Assembly: GCA_028551475.1 (NCBI GenBank)
Contig: CM052354.1
Coordinates: 21,351,258-21,415,257, forward strand
Origin: Casuarina equisetifolia
Lineage: Eukaryota; Streptophyta; Magnoliopsida; Fagales; Casuarinaceae
Length of the DNA: 64,000 nt
Direction: 5' to 3'
Numbering within the stretch: the first letter of the stretch is position 1; each line of letters starts with the position of its first letter. This document shows positions 1 through 11,250 of the stretch, piece after piece. The notes beneath the pieces are model-generated. The model did not search any database. It was given only the letters and a program-made list of their open reading frames with translations, and was not told the origin of the DNA. Made by a program: the position numbers and the translations under genes.

Positions 1-247
1 TAGACCTGAATGGGAGTGTTGGCTATTATTCTACCTGCTGCACTGCACCATGTACCATAGGTTTGGCTTCCACTTTTTGTGAAAAAACAAACTGATTTGT
101 CAATTTTGCAAGATTATCTTAGAACTTGGGGAAAAAATTGGGGTCTTTCCAAGAATTGTTTTCTTCTCGTTTGTCCCCAAGTTCTTTTATTCTGTTTGTA
201 ATCTTTTGCTTAATTTTTGAACATATAGTATGCTTCTAGAGGTGCAG

Positions 248-1982
248 GTTCAAGGAGAAGAGATGGGATTCCAAAAGAATGCTCGGGTCAGGTGGAATGC
301 CATCATCACATTCAGCAACCGTGACAGCTCTTGCGGTTGCTATTGGCTTGCAAGAAGGAACTGGAGGGCCTGCATTCGCTGTCGCAGCGGTCTTGGCATG
401 TGTTGTACGTACTTGTTCACCAGGTCTTTTTCATTCTTTTTTAAGGCATGCTTGCTTGTGCTTACTAGTTTAATGCTTTGCCCTTTTACAAGAAAAGTAA
501 GACTAGTTGTTTTGCCTCTCCATGTAATTAGTGTCTGGTGTGAGCCAAAAGGTGCTGGTTAATGGAAATTGATTTTTAAGTTGAGAGCAAATTTGCCATT
601 ACAAGAGGGAAAATGATTTGTATTTCAAGAGATATATGCGATTTTACAGGACTTATTTCTTCTTCTCTCCCTAACTCCTTGCGTTTCTGAGATTGCGATA
701 CCACTTACCCCACAGAGGGATCCAACTGCTTCCTTCAACTAGCTTCATTTCCCTTATCTCTTGCTAGCCGTCTTTTTACGCCATCCCATTGCCTCGTACA
801 ACGACTCCCCATCGCCACAGAGGAACCTAACTGCCTTATCATCACAGTGTCACCCTGTTTTCTTTGCTGCTCACCATCCTCTTTGCCTATTACAGTCTTC
901 CGTCTTTCCTAGCTACTCCCTTTCTCTCTCTTCATAAAGAAGCCGTCCTTCTTATTCACAGTCTTCCTCCTTGTATGCAGATAATTGTTGTTTTTTTTTC
1001 CCCTTCAAATTTTTGGAGTTTGATTTCCAATATGAGAAAATTTTCAAATCAACCGAACAATGGTAAACATTTTTCAGTACTATTTTGGGGTTTCAAACAA
1101 ACAATGAAAATCAATACTTTTCGTTGAATACGTTTTTGCAAAAATATTCTCTTTTATAAGCTACTTTACATTGAATAAACGCAGCCCAAACTGATTTCAT
1201 GTTTTCTCTTGTTTTCTAAGTTTTGAGCCAGGACTTGGTGAGAATTTTATTTGAACATTGATTAATTGATTAAGTTTATCTGTTGCTGTCAGTTGAGACT
1301 TTTAGAACTAACTACTGGTAATTTATCATGGTATATAATGTAGTTGTTGTTTCTTGCTTTCCATTGATATTTGTCAGCTATCACATAGAGTTCCTGGGCT
1401 GGAATCTGTGGTTAATTTATTTGTCTTAAGTATTTGCATAACATCATTAACTATCATAACTTAATTATCACCATCCATAAACTCACATGCGTTTGGATCA
1501 TTGGATTGATTCATACGGTTCCTTGCAGGTAATGTATGATGCTACTGGAGTAAGACTTCATGCTGGTCGCCAAGCTGAAGTAAGATCATTTCTTGCTGCA
1601 CTCGTGTTACATTCATAGTCTACAATTCAGATATTTGTTTGACAGACTATTCAATTGTATAAACATCTCTGATGGTCATCAATTTTACGTGTGGATTTCG
1701 TTGGGTGCTCTGCTAAGTTTATCATGTTTATTGCTTATTCCAGTTACTAAACCAAATTGTATGTGAGCTACCTCCTGAACACCCTGTCTCTAACGTTCGA
1801 CCTCTTCGAGATTCCCTTGGTCATACTCCACTTCAGGTCTGTTGCTCTTATCTGGTTTACATTTCTGCAGATGAAGTTCTTGCTATCGTCTTAACGTCAT
1901 CTACAATTTGATTGTGTTGCTTCAGGTTGTTGCAGGTGCCATATTGGGATGTATGGTGGCGTTCCTAATGAGTAGTTCCTGA
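248..1982 (+). CDS. DUF212 family protein (acid phosphatase/vanadium haloperoxidase-related), 3' part, 4 exons
   Basis: Four exons join in frame: 248-404, 1529-1579, 1744-1836 and 1926-1982 (TGA at 1980-1982). All introns have GT...AG ends. The product reads through GGMPSSHSATVTALAVAIG, then YDATGVRLHAGRQAELLNQI, then LRDSLGHTPLQVVAGAILG. That is the C-terminal two thirds of the plant DUF212 family (divergent PAP2-like membrane proteins, relatives of bacterial YuiD). The conserved PSSHS stretch resembles the PAP2 phosphatase motif, but the family's enzyme activity is not established. The exon at 248 starts in mid-codon after CAG, so the first exon with the start codon and first membrane segment lies upstream of the window. 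The downstream coding part is undamaged. A partial copy of intron 1 recurs at 11,707, and a copy of intron 1 to exon 4 at 27,210. Confidence 0.85.
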
Positions 1983-3300
1983 CATGTTTGGAATAGTGAT
2001 GATTGATGCTGGGGCCTCACACGTTGACAGGGAAGAAGCTTTCGGCCCAAAGAACTGGACCTCAGAAAATTAAATGTTTCAGGCCATAGTGAACCTATTT
2101 GCTGTAATTGTTCATACTGTTGGATAAATGTGAAGTAATAGTATATCCCCATTGCTAGTATCTCCAGGGTGCAGGCACAATTCAAATCAATACGGACCAA
2201 TATGGCATATATAACGTTTTTGAAATTTTTATATTTACATATCACTTGAGAGAAATTATAATTTGATTTTGATAGAGAGAATTATAATGTTGCCGTGATA
2301 ATACAAAATTTTTATTTTGTCATTGTGATATTGAATTCTTTGTGCGAATAAATGTATGTAAAATAAAAGATAATGTGTTGAAAATAGTGCGTGTTTAGCA
2401 TTATTATAATCTTGTTAAGGTATTTTTTTTATATAAAAAAATATTAAAAAAATGATTCTAGTCCTTATAAGCTCATTGTAAGGGGAGAAAATATCCTAAT
2501 TTTGTTAATTAAAGCTATAAATTTTTATGCTATACTTTAGTATAACCCTTTTTTATTGGTAGAAGAAACAAATCTCATGATATGTTGAAATTTTGTGGTA
2601 TCATATTTAAAAAATGATATGATTTTTATTAAATTTGTTCTAAATACGTGTCTACAAATAGCAATTGTTCACTCACATTGTCTTTTGTGCTATAGACCTT
2701 GACAAGTAAATCTTCAAGGTATGCTAATTGTTTGTGGACTAATTTTGTTATCTCAAATTGACATAGATTAGATATATTTGAACTTTTTTTACCTCATGGA
2801 TAATGAAAAGTTGTCTAATCTCTCAATTTTTAAAATGGAAATTTTCTTCATGTTTCTCTTGGTATATTTAGCAACTCAAATAGAATTTTTTTTTAAAAGA
2901 TTGTCTTTCTTTAGTGGAATTTTTTGCTTGCTTTTTACAAGAAATAAATAGAAGAAAAGATATGTAGGTGGCACAAATCTAGTTGAAATGTTATTCAAAT
3001 AGATAGTAAATTGGTTAGTACCTGATTGTTCATGCCAAGAGGTGTTGCTTCACAATTGCGTCATGTTAGATTGATGTGTTGAGTTACTTATGGAGTTTTT
3101 TCCAAGTCAACCTAACTTTTCCATGCCATTGATGTTGGACTAGTGACTCTCTACACATTTTGGTGTCTTTTTGATCTTCCTATATGATATTTTTATGGAC
3201 ATTTAATTGAAGTTTTCTAGTAACATATATTAATTGGACTCATTCATAATGTTACATCACTTCTTTTGCTGCATGATCTCGAGTCATACAGAAATCACAT
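1983..3300. other. AT-rich non-coding stretch downstream of the DUF212 gene
   Basis: I see no gene here. The stretch is AT-rich and is duplicated, with many substitutions and small indels, at about 28,414-29,760. It diverges much more between copies than the DUF212 exons do. Confidence 0.6.
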
Positions 3301-3940
3301 GAGAAGGCACTATCAATTTTAGCTCTTGCATTTATTATTTTGTTCAAAGAGGTATCAAAGCTTTTTTTCTTGTTGTTCTCTCTTTTATTGTTTACTTTGC
3401 TTTTTTCTATGAGTATTTGTATGTTTGTGACCAACCGACATACAATCACTAAAAAGCATAGTGGGCTCCTTGCTAACCTAAGGGCAAGGCCGAAAGCAGT
3501 TGTTGAAGTTGATGTGGTTAGCAATATTCATTGCCTTCAATTGTGAGAAGATGATGAGAACAACCAAGGTGATTGATCTTCATTATAGAAATGGGTCCAT
3601 ATTCAACTTTGATGATAATGTCAATAGCAATGGTGAAAAAATTTAGCTTCATATTGATGATGCTTGAAGTGAAGATGATGAGGTAGAAGATGAAGATATG
3701 GCTAAATATAAAGATAGTGACAATAGTGTTACAAAAAATGGCTGTAATTCTAGCATTAGTTGTGGTACTGATGATGATGATGATGATGAGGATGAAAAGG
3801 AGGAAGAAGATGACATTGAGGCAATAAAGGGTGCAGAGGATGGAGGATTAAATGGTTATGATAAAACTAAGGATGTTGATGCCAAGACATGTGAAATTAG
3901 AGGAAAAGAATCAAATATGAAGAATTCATCTGATACTTAG
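3301..3940 (+). pseudogene. Decayed ORF with long acidic tract, unknown family (copy 1)
   Basis: Several short frames read as a broken protein. One part contains HSGLLANLRARPKAVVEVD. A second frame begins at 3698 and carries a run of Asp/Glu residues (about codons 25-44). Stops and frame changes separate the parts. The same blocks recur at about 29,760-30,300 with different stops, so the parent may have been coding before the duplication. I do not recognise the family. It could also be a repeat with chance reading frames. Confidence 0.3.
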
Positions 3941-4182
3941 AATCCATATTAGGTGATTGAGTTTGTGGCAAATCATCTTTTTTTTTTTTTTAAATAGCAC
4001 CTTCCAATTGAAAAATAATTAGAAAGATGAGTTATTGTTAGAAAATCTATTTTTTTCTTAAAATTAGTATTTAGTTAAGCCATGTAAAATATATTGTTTC
4101 TAACAAGTTTGTTGCTCTTTAATATAAGAAAAATACTATTTAGAAAGATATTTTATATTTTTTTACAAGTGAAAGGATATAT

Positions 4183-4832
4183 CGGGGAGACCGAGCGTGT
4201 GTCGGCGCGTAAGAGTATCGGCAGAGAGTACAAACCCTCGGAGATTATTAAGTTATGAATGTTTGGTCTCTTCTTTCTCTTTTATCTCTTCTGTCTTTTT
4301 TTTTTCCTTAATTAATTTTTTAAACCTTCCTTAAAAGTCCAAAGTAATTTTTAAAAATTAGATTTGTGTAAATCTCAATTTCAACCACTAAATTTTATCG
4401 AATGATAATTACTAAGTATACAAAAATTACATTACTGTCAAATAATTTTTTATTAAATATATAAATAGTATAAACAAACGTTACATAGATTACTAGTCAA
4501 GTTACATATTTTTCAATCAATCGAAATCCATTATAATTTTATTTTTTTATTAACCAGATATCAAGTAACGAATAAGATTTTTATAACCCTTTCAAGAATA
4601 TCAAAATTACTATAAATTTTTATATTGTTTGTATTTAAAATCTTTGCAAAGTTGGGTATTAAATTGATGAAATTAAAAATGAATTTATAATTCAAGCTGT
4701 TTTTGCCTTCTCCTTCACTTGATAATTGATAATTTCTGAATTTTCCAATACTTGTAAGTCTCATTCACTTCACTTGTTTATGTAAATAAAAGGATATGGA
4801 AAATTCTTTACTTTTTTATTTTGGAGACTTGG
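4183..4832 (+). repeat. Left arm of a long inverted repeat flanking the RNase T2 gene
   Basis: The reverse complement of this arm matches 7,921-8,605 over almost its full length, with about 35 bp missing here near 4,470. The outer end is marked by GGGGAGACCGAGCGTGTGTC, whose complement lies near 8,586-8,604. The two arms enclose about 3.1 kb holding the RNase T2 gene. The second RNase/F-box module keeps only the equivalent of the right arm. Confidence 0.85.
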
Positions 4833-5661
4833 TGCAAATCCATGAGGGGAAAGATCAATGAAGCGGTAAGGCCCAACCTTCAACATATGAACGTTTGAAA
4901 TCGAATTGGAGTTCCAATTGGGTGAGAAGTCTCGTGTCTTAGTCATTGGTTTGCGAATTAGAAGAGCCATGCTCCAAGTTGATAGTGTTGTTGAATGAGT
5001 CGTCGGACGAACTTAAATTTTTATATTCTTTATGTTTAAAATCTTTGTGAATTCCGGTATTAAATTGATTAAATTAAAAATTAATTTTCTTATATTTCTT
5101 GTACCTTTGTGTCTCAATTGTGTTTTTGGTTTTTTACGTATAGGATATATTTGATAATTAATGGTAACATGGATATCAAAAAGATAATTTAGGAATTGAA
5201 TAAATACTTTTTATTTAATTACAAAATGATATTTTGTGCAAACTTGAGTATTTTTCTCTTAGAATCCCTTTCAGCTACTCAGCAAGGAGCACAATGCCGC
5301 AATAAACTCGATACAAAATGCTATTGCAAACGCTTATAAATGGAAATAGACAAAAATTCTTAACATAAATAAAACGCTAACTTAGAGAGAGAGAAAGACA
5401 TGTAAAGCAGCTGTGAGTGGGATGATAGAGTGGCAATGATGAAGTTTAGTTTTGTGTTTATATTTTATTGTATTGTGTCACAATTTAATTTTGTATTAAT
5501 TGTAACAATAAAAATTTAAAAAAAACAATATTAATTATGCTTGTAAACTTCAAGAAATATAAGGCAAACTTTTTAGGGCATTTGGTACAAAGCCTTGGGA
5601 ATATTTTCCAATCCATCAATGGATCGAGTCTTCTGTTGGCATTGCAATTTCTTTGAATAAT
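4833..5661. other. Non-coding spacer with older, diverged duplications
   Basis: No gene is visible. About 5,012-5,090 resembles 4,612-4,690. About 5,290-5,560 resembles the stretch 3' of the RNase gene at 7,350-7,560 (shared GCCGCAATAAACT and TGTATTAATT...AAAAATTTAAAA elements). This points to an earlier local duplication before the module was copied. Confidence 0.55.
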
Positions 5662-6070
5662 CTAGTGAACATTAAAGAGAGTGGTAGAGCAGTTGACATA
5701 ATTGCTTTTCTTGATAAATGAAGAGAGAGAGAAAGACGAGAGATAAGCCATAAGTCATTTCTATCATGAGAAAGTGGAGGTGTGGTGGATGTTTTTGGTA
5801 TTGATGACAAATCTTAAAAAGATAACTCTTCTTTATTTGCCTTGCCCTTAATCCTGAATTAAATCCTTATTAAATGATACCATGACTTTTGATCCTTTTA
5901 CTTTTTCAAGATTTCTCATCAATCTTGCCCTACGGTTGCATGTGCTTGTAATTAAACAAAGCTGTGGGTTGTTGTGTTTTTTTCTTCTTTTTGTTAACAT
6001 GATTAATCACACTGTAAACCCCATACCATTTTCGTTGAAGAAGATTAATTAATGGAGGTGGAAGTGTTAG

Positions 6071-6080
6071 TATATAAGTG
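6071..6080 (+). promoter_or_regulatory. TATA box of RNase T2 gene 1
   Basis: TATATAAGTG lies 109 bp upstream of the ATG at 6180, with a CT-rich leader (CTCCTTCTCC repeats) in between. The same arrangement is kept in copy 2 at 20,578. Confidence 0.6.
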
Positions 6081-6179
6081 CACGTAAGAAGACTTAGAGA
6101 TCATCTCCTTCTCCTTCTCCTTCTCTTTCTCTCTCTTGCTTTTCCTTTTTCATTGTGAAACATTCTGAGTGTTTTGAGC

Positions 6180-7032
6180 ATGGGTTTTCGGTTATTTTGC
6201 TTAGTGTTTTTTTTCACTGTTACAGCTTCACAAGTTAACTATGACTACTTATATTTATCGCTGCAATGGCCTCAGTCATTTTGCAGCGCTGCAAATCAGC
6301 CATGTAGTCCAGATGTTCCTGATTACTTCACAATTCATGGCCTATGGCTAGAGTTGAACCCTGCCGTTCCAGTTATTTGCAGTGGACCTTCTTCTTTCAA
6401 TAGTACTTTGGTATGAAATTATTAAAGGTTGTTGAAATGTGATTATATTCTTACTAGTATTTGAGTTATACGGTCTAATGATTGATTTTTTATTTGTTAT
6501 ATAGTTTGACATCGATCTCCATGGTAAACTAGTTGAGTTTTGGCCAAGTCTAAAACTCCATACTTCAAATGAAGATTTTTGGGCGTATCAGTGGAACAAG
6601 CATGGAAGCTGCTCCGGTTTCTCGCAAGTCGACTATTTTAAGAAGGCTGTGGCCCTGGTAGAGGATACTCTTCCGATATATGTGGAGGAGCTTTTTTACC
6701 AAAAAGGTTCGTATTTTAATTACTTTAAGACTTTTTTTTTTCTTTTGAAAATTTTTTATTAGTATTTAACTAATATTTACATGTATTTTTTTTTTTGTTT
6801 GTCTTCAACTTTTGTGACAGAGATATATCAAGGTTCAAGTTATTCATTAGCAAAATACCAGAATGCCCTGGCTTCGATCTCTGTGGTAGATATCGAATGC
6901 AACACGAATGCAGTTGGGCAGACGCAATTGTTAGAAGTTAGGTTTTGTTTTGATAAAACTGGGCATGGAGTTCAAAATTGTGCTTCGATTTTTCCTTCGT
7001 TCTGCCGCAGTGGAAGAATTTTGTATCCATAG
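6180..7032 (+). CDS. S-like ribonuclease T2, secreted, intact (copy 1)
   Basis: Exons 6180-6410, 6505-6706 and 6821-7032 join to 214 aa with GT-AG introns. The start is the ATG at 6180, which opens a hydrophobic signal peptide (about residues 1-18). RNase T2 enzymes cut RNA in the secretory pathway or vacuole using two histidines. Both are present: His53 in FTIHGLWL (CAS I) and His110 in FWAYQWNKHGSC (CAS II). Gln106 stands where many T2 enzymes have a helper Glu; QWNKHG forms are known among Rosaceae S-RNases. There is an NST glycosylation site near residue 74 and several Cys that may pair. My count gives 19 Asp/Glu against 11 Lys/Arg in the mature part, so it is acidic, unlike the basic pistil S-RNases. 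One intron lies between the two catalytic motifs and a second follows CAS II. An S-like RNase is the safest call. Confidence 0.88.
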
Positions 7033-7920
7033 ACAGTTACTAGTTTTATGCTGTTTAATGAGTGGTTTTTTAATGTAGATTTTATGTAGTTTGTTTAATG
7101 TTTGGGTTTTTAAAGACTGGTTGTTTATTGCTTAATGTATGGTTTTTTTTCTTTCTTTTAATTCTAGTTGTTTAATGTAAGTTGTTTGTTAAGAAACTTG
7201 CCCTCTCATCTGGGTCACTTGACCACGAGATCCAGTCCTACACGACTTTTGGCAGCCACCACATGTTTGATCAAGGGCAATTGAAAAATAAAGCAAGAAA
7301 AATGAAAACATACCCATATATGCATTGAGAAAAACAAGTTCTAAACAAAATTTCAATCAGAAACAGAATGCGGCAATAAACTAGCTATGGAAATAAATAG
7401 AGAGGTAAAGCCGCAATGAGTGGGATGGTAGAGTGGTAGTGGTGAAGCGTTATTATCATTTTTTTTATTTTTTTGAAAATGATTTTGTATTAATTACAAT
7501 AACAAAAATTTAAAAAGCTATATTATTTTATGTTTGTGAACTTAAAAGAAAATTCGTCAATAAAACATCTTTACAGAGACCAAATGAATTTGCACATGTT
7601 TGTGGTCAAAAAGTTTTCGTTTAAACCTTTTCAAAATTGATACTATTTTTTCCAAGTATTATAATATTTTGACATGATTTTTTTTTATTAACTTCTACAA
7701 AAATTAATTGTAGTTTCATGTTGACAGTATTTTTCAAATATCATCATCTTTTCATGACTTCTTTTAAAGAATGGAATTAAAGTGTTTTTAATATAATATC
7801 AAATACTAGAATTAAGTATAAATTCAGCTTTTATGAGTTTATCAATTCAATTATTATCATCATCTCCAAATTGAGAGTTCCTGACTTTTCATACATAAGT
7901 AAATGAGCATGTTAAAAATA
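7033..7920. other. 3' flank of RNase T2 gene 1, non-coding
   Basis: No gene is seen. Compared with copy 2 it lacks about 36 bp near 7,280 and a 947-bp block at about 7,580, where copy 2 has 22,119-23,065. Confidence 0.6.
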
Positions 7921-8605
7921 ATAAGTCTCTAAAATACGAAAGCAAAGAATTTTCCCTATTCTCTTATTTACATAAACAAGTGAAGTATAGGAGACTTCTA
8001 AGTATTAGAAAATTCAGAAATTATCAATTATCAATTGAAAGAGAAGACAAAAAAAAAGAATTATAAATTCATTTTTAATTTCATCAATTTAATACCCAAA
8101 TTTGCAAAGATTTTAAATACAAAAAATATAAAAATTTATAGTAATTTTGATATTCTTAAAAAGGTTATAAAAATCCTATTCGTTACTTGATATCTGGTTA
8201 ACAAAAAAATGAAATTATAATGGATTTAGATTGATTGAAAAATATGTAACTTGATTAGTAATCTATGCAACGTGGGAGTAAAAAAGTTATAATTTTGATT
8301 TCGAATTTTTTTATACTATTGATATATTTAATAAAAAATTATTTGACAGTAATGTAATTTTTGTATATTTAATAATTATAATTTGATAAAATTTAGTGGT
8401 TGAAATCGAGATTTACACAAATCTAACTTTTAAAGATTACGTTAGACTTTTAAGGAAGGCTTAAAAAATTAATTAAGAAAAGAAGAGAAACAAGCGAAAG
8501 AAGAGAAAGAAGAGAAAGAAGAGACCAAACATTTATGTTAATAATCTCCGAGAGTTTTTCTCCCTGCCGATCCTCTTATCCGCCGACACACGCTCGGTCT
8601 CCCCG
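7921..8605 (-). repeat. Right arm of the long inverted repeat flanking the RNase T2 gene
   Basis: This is the inverted counterpart of 4,183-4,832. It is duplicated as part of the module at about 23,406-24,135. It ends just upstream of the DUF295 relic. Confidence 0.85.
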
Positions 8606-8615
8606 CTTTTCTCAC

Positions 8616-8837
8616 AAATTCCCACCCCCGGCACCGCGTTCAGATCTACGTCAGTGGTAGGAGGGGCGTTTATTATCTTCTTGTCGCAACAATGCTTGGT
8701 TGATCAAGGTCGAGGAGTCAAACTCGGGAAACTTGCAGCTTTTCGATCTCACTCTCCAATCACAGATTCAGGTTCTTCCTTCTCCACCTTACTACTTTGA
8801 ACTCGTTGAACTTTCCTATCGTGGAATTAGGGTTTAG
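8616..8837 (+). pseudogene. F-box/DUF295 gene relic upstream of intact gene 1
   Basis: The stretch from 8616 resembles the start of the DUF295 coding region at about 9,785 (AATTCCCAC...GCGTT...GATCTAC). From 8697 a frame reads WLIKVEESNSGNLQLFD and runs to a TAG at 8835-8837. It matches the part of the family where the intact gene has WLLKVEDSSSGGLHL. A frame change lies between the two parts and no F-box remains. It looks like the stump of an older tandem copy, and may now serve as untranslated leader of the gene at 9620. The same relic exists at 24,146-24,367. Confidence 0.6.
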
Positions 8838-9040
8838 CCTATGCGCTCAGAAATCAAATCACATACTCCGTCATTATTCTTTTACTTCTTTGTGTGACAA
8901 CAACAATCAAACCAAAATGCACACACTTTTCGCTCCTTCCAGTTACTTCATTAGTCATAATTCGTCGAAAGAACAGAGCCAAAAGGTTGTGGATTTTGGT
9001 TTAATTGAGCCCTATATGTTTCTAGTCATCTCCTACAAAT

Positions 9041-9265
9041 TCTGAACCGGCTATAATTGGTTTATTTGCATATTAAATTTTCTTTATGTAACCCCATGAC
9101 AAATTGGAATTATTTCCAATTCTGAAGCGGCTATAATTGGCTTAATTGCATATTGAATTTTCTTTATTTAGCACAGGAAATAAACTATAATTACTTTCAA
9201 TTCTGAAACGGCTATGATTGATTTAATTGCATATTGGGTTTTCTTCATATGACGCAGGAGACCAT
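9041..9265 (+). repeat. Three imperfect 80-bp tandem repeats before F-box gene 1
   Basis: Units start at 9041, 9121 and 9202 with TCTGAAvCGGCTATrATTG and run on to an A/T-rich end. They lie between the DUF295 relic and the F-box gene, probably in its leader or intron. Copy 2 has the same three units from 24,571. Confidence 0.8.
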
Positions 9266-9619
9266 TGTAATTAAGCTTCTGTATTTTTCAGCAAGTATCA
9301 TGGAGCTTTTTAGATAATTAAATTTTACGTTTGGCGCATCTCAAACCTAATTATCTTGGATATTCCAAGCCTAGTCATTTTAGGTCAGAGATAGGCTATT
9401 TAATAGTCACTAGGTCAAGGAAAAATGGAGGAATTGTTTTGAGATTGAAAGCTTAAGTAGCATCCTCCACTGAAGCAGAAAGTTTAGGTTTTGATTTCCT
9501 TAACTTTTGGTTTGATTTCTATCTTATATACTATTTTAGTATGAAATTGATAATTCTTATCACTTATTGTTGATCCCTGTAGATTGGTTCATTACCAAAG
9601 TCCATCAAACAACGAAGGT

Positions 9620-10762
9620 ATGTCTGAGAGACTAGTTAACTGGTTGGATCTTCCGAGGGAACTCCTGATGATCATTAGCAAAAGCCTCGACCCTCGCATT
9701 GATGTTCCCCGATTTCGCAGCGTATGTACCACTTGGCACTCCTCCATCCCACCGACCCATGCTCTCTCTCCTCACCTTCCTATTAAATTCCCACACCCCG
9801 ACACTGCGTTTGGATCTACAATTGCGATACAAGCTCCAGGTCGTCTTTATGAAAGCACACTCTATCTTCTTAAACCATTAACTTCAAATTCTTCTTTGAA
9901 TAAGGGTTGGTTGCTCAAGGTCGAAGATTCTAGTTCAGGAGGGCTGCATCTTGGAGATCCACTCCGCCACACAGCAGTTTACGGCCTCAAGTCAAGGACT
10001 TTGAATTTATTAAAGTTTCGGGTCGTGGAATTAGGTAAAATGTATCGACTTGAATTTGGTCTTTGCCAGGATGAGAATTATCGAAGGCCTAACACTCGTG
10101 TTCCCCACTGTTACACTTATGATTTTAAATTCACCAAAGTTGTGATGTCCCGCAATTCAACCTCGATTAATGCATATGAGTCGGCGGCTTTCTTGATGCT
10201 TCGATGGGGGAGATTAGCTTTTGCAAGATATGGGGATGAGAAGTTGACTACTATAGATGATCGGGAGTTTGAGCATGAAGATAGTATCGTTTATAAGGGT
10301 CAATTCTATGTTGTTGACAAGTATGGAAAGCTATTGCAAATAGAAAGTTCATCCTTAAAATTGGTACAGTGTTCACCTCCATTCTCTAGTGAGTTAAGTA
10401 GCCGGAAGCATCTAGTGGAGTCATGTGAATCTCTTTATATTGTTGATAGATTGAGAATAAAAAAACCTTTTGGTCCTAAGACGGTTGATATGAAGGTGTA
10501 TAAGTTGGATGAAGAATGTGGACAATGGGTTTCAGTGAAAAGCTTGGGTGATCAAGCATTTTTTTTAGGTCGTTGCCATTCTTTTTCTACTTCAGCTCAA
10601 GAACTTGTTGGTTGTAAAGAGAATTGCATTTACTACCATGCTGGAAGGGAATTTGGTGCTTTTGATATGGAGAATCATAGCATTCAATATTTTCGTGCCT
10701 ACACTGATAATCCTCTACCTTTTTGTATTACTCGAACTTGGTCTTCTTTCATGGATCCTTAA
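9620..10762 (+). CDS. F-box/DUF295 protein, SKIP23-like (copy 1)
   Basis: A single open exon codes for 380 aa. I choose the ATG at 9620 because NWLDLPRELLMIISKSLD, the F-box core, starts eight residues later. The longer frame has no ATG and begins next to a possible acceptor (CTGTAG at 9577-9582). Residues about 8-46 form the F-box that docks on SKP1 in SCF ubiquitin ligases. Around residues 228-245 SIVYKGQFYVVDKYGKL is the typical DUF295 motif, and DUF295 fills the C-terminal half as the likely substrate-binding part. SKIP23-type proteins of this length are common in plants. No target can be inferred. The gene sits 2.6 kb downstream of the RNase gene on the same strand. It differs from copy 2 only in the last third. 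Confidence 0.88.
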   Translation: MSERLVNWLDLPRELLMIISKSLDPRIDVPRFRSVCTTWHSSIPPTHALSPHLPIKFPHPDTAFGSTIAIQAPGRLYESTLYLLKPLTSNSSLNKGWLLKVEDSSSGGLHLGDPLRHTAVYGLKSRTLNLLKFRVVELGKMYRLEFGLCQDENYRRPNTRVPHCYTYDFKFTKVVMSRNSTSINAYESAAFLMLRWGRLAFARYGDEKLTTIDDREFEHEDSIVYKGQFYVVDKYGKLLQIESSSLKLVQCSPPFSSELSSRKHLVESCESLYIVDRLRIKKPFGPKTVDMKVYKLDEECGQWVSVKSLGDQAFFLGRCHSFSTSAQELVGCKENCIYYHAGREFGAFDMENHSIQYFRAYTDNPLPFCITRTWSSFMDP

Positions 10763-10984
10763 GTGGATGGATTAAGCAATTGAGGAGAAGATTTTTATAT
10801 GTTTTCATGTGAGGCTCAACTCTTGCTATTGGTGCGTTTAAATTTTCTGTAATATGTTTTTTTTCCTTCCTACAATATGATGTTTTGATGGTGATTAAGG
10901 TAATTACAAATAATTATTTATGCTAAATGATACAACCATTAAAACTTGATATGAATTTTCTTGAGTTTTGAGTTAGACTAATCA

Positions 10985-11160
10985 AATACTACTAGAAATT
11001 CTAACTGGATATTATTAAGAATACCTAATATTGTTAGGAACTGTAGTAGGATACTATTAGGAATCCTATCCAAATGACCAATACTATTAGGAATCCTAAC
11101 CGAGTGCCTAATACTATTAGGAATCCTAGCCAAATATTATTAAGAATCTTTTTTGAATAT
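10985..11160 (+). repeat. Short tandem array with AGGAATCCT core (copy 1)
   Basis: Imperfect units of about 28-32 bp contain TACTATTAGGAATCCTA. This copy has one more clear unit than the paralogous array at 26,515-26,660. It lies 220 bp past the F-box stop codon. Confidence 0.75.
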
Positions 11161-11250
11161 TACTAAAAAAATAACTTCTAAGATATGATATTTTAAAGAT
11201 ATACCTACAATATATCTGGGCTACTTTCAACTCTCTCAGATGTTAGCATC

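Noticed and set aside
8797..9045. 82-codon frame upstream of F-box gene 1 (and 24,327-24,575)
   Set aside because: It overlaps the DUF295 relic in a different frame and has no family features.
9632..9832. Antisense frames within the F-box genes (also at 25,162)
   Set aside because: Opposite strand of conserved coding sequence with no features of their own.
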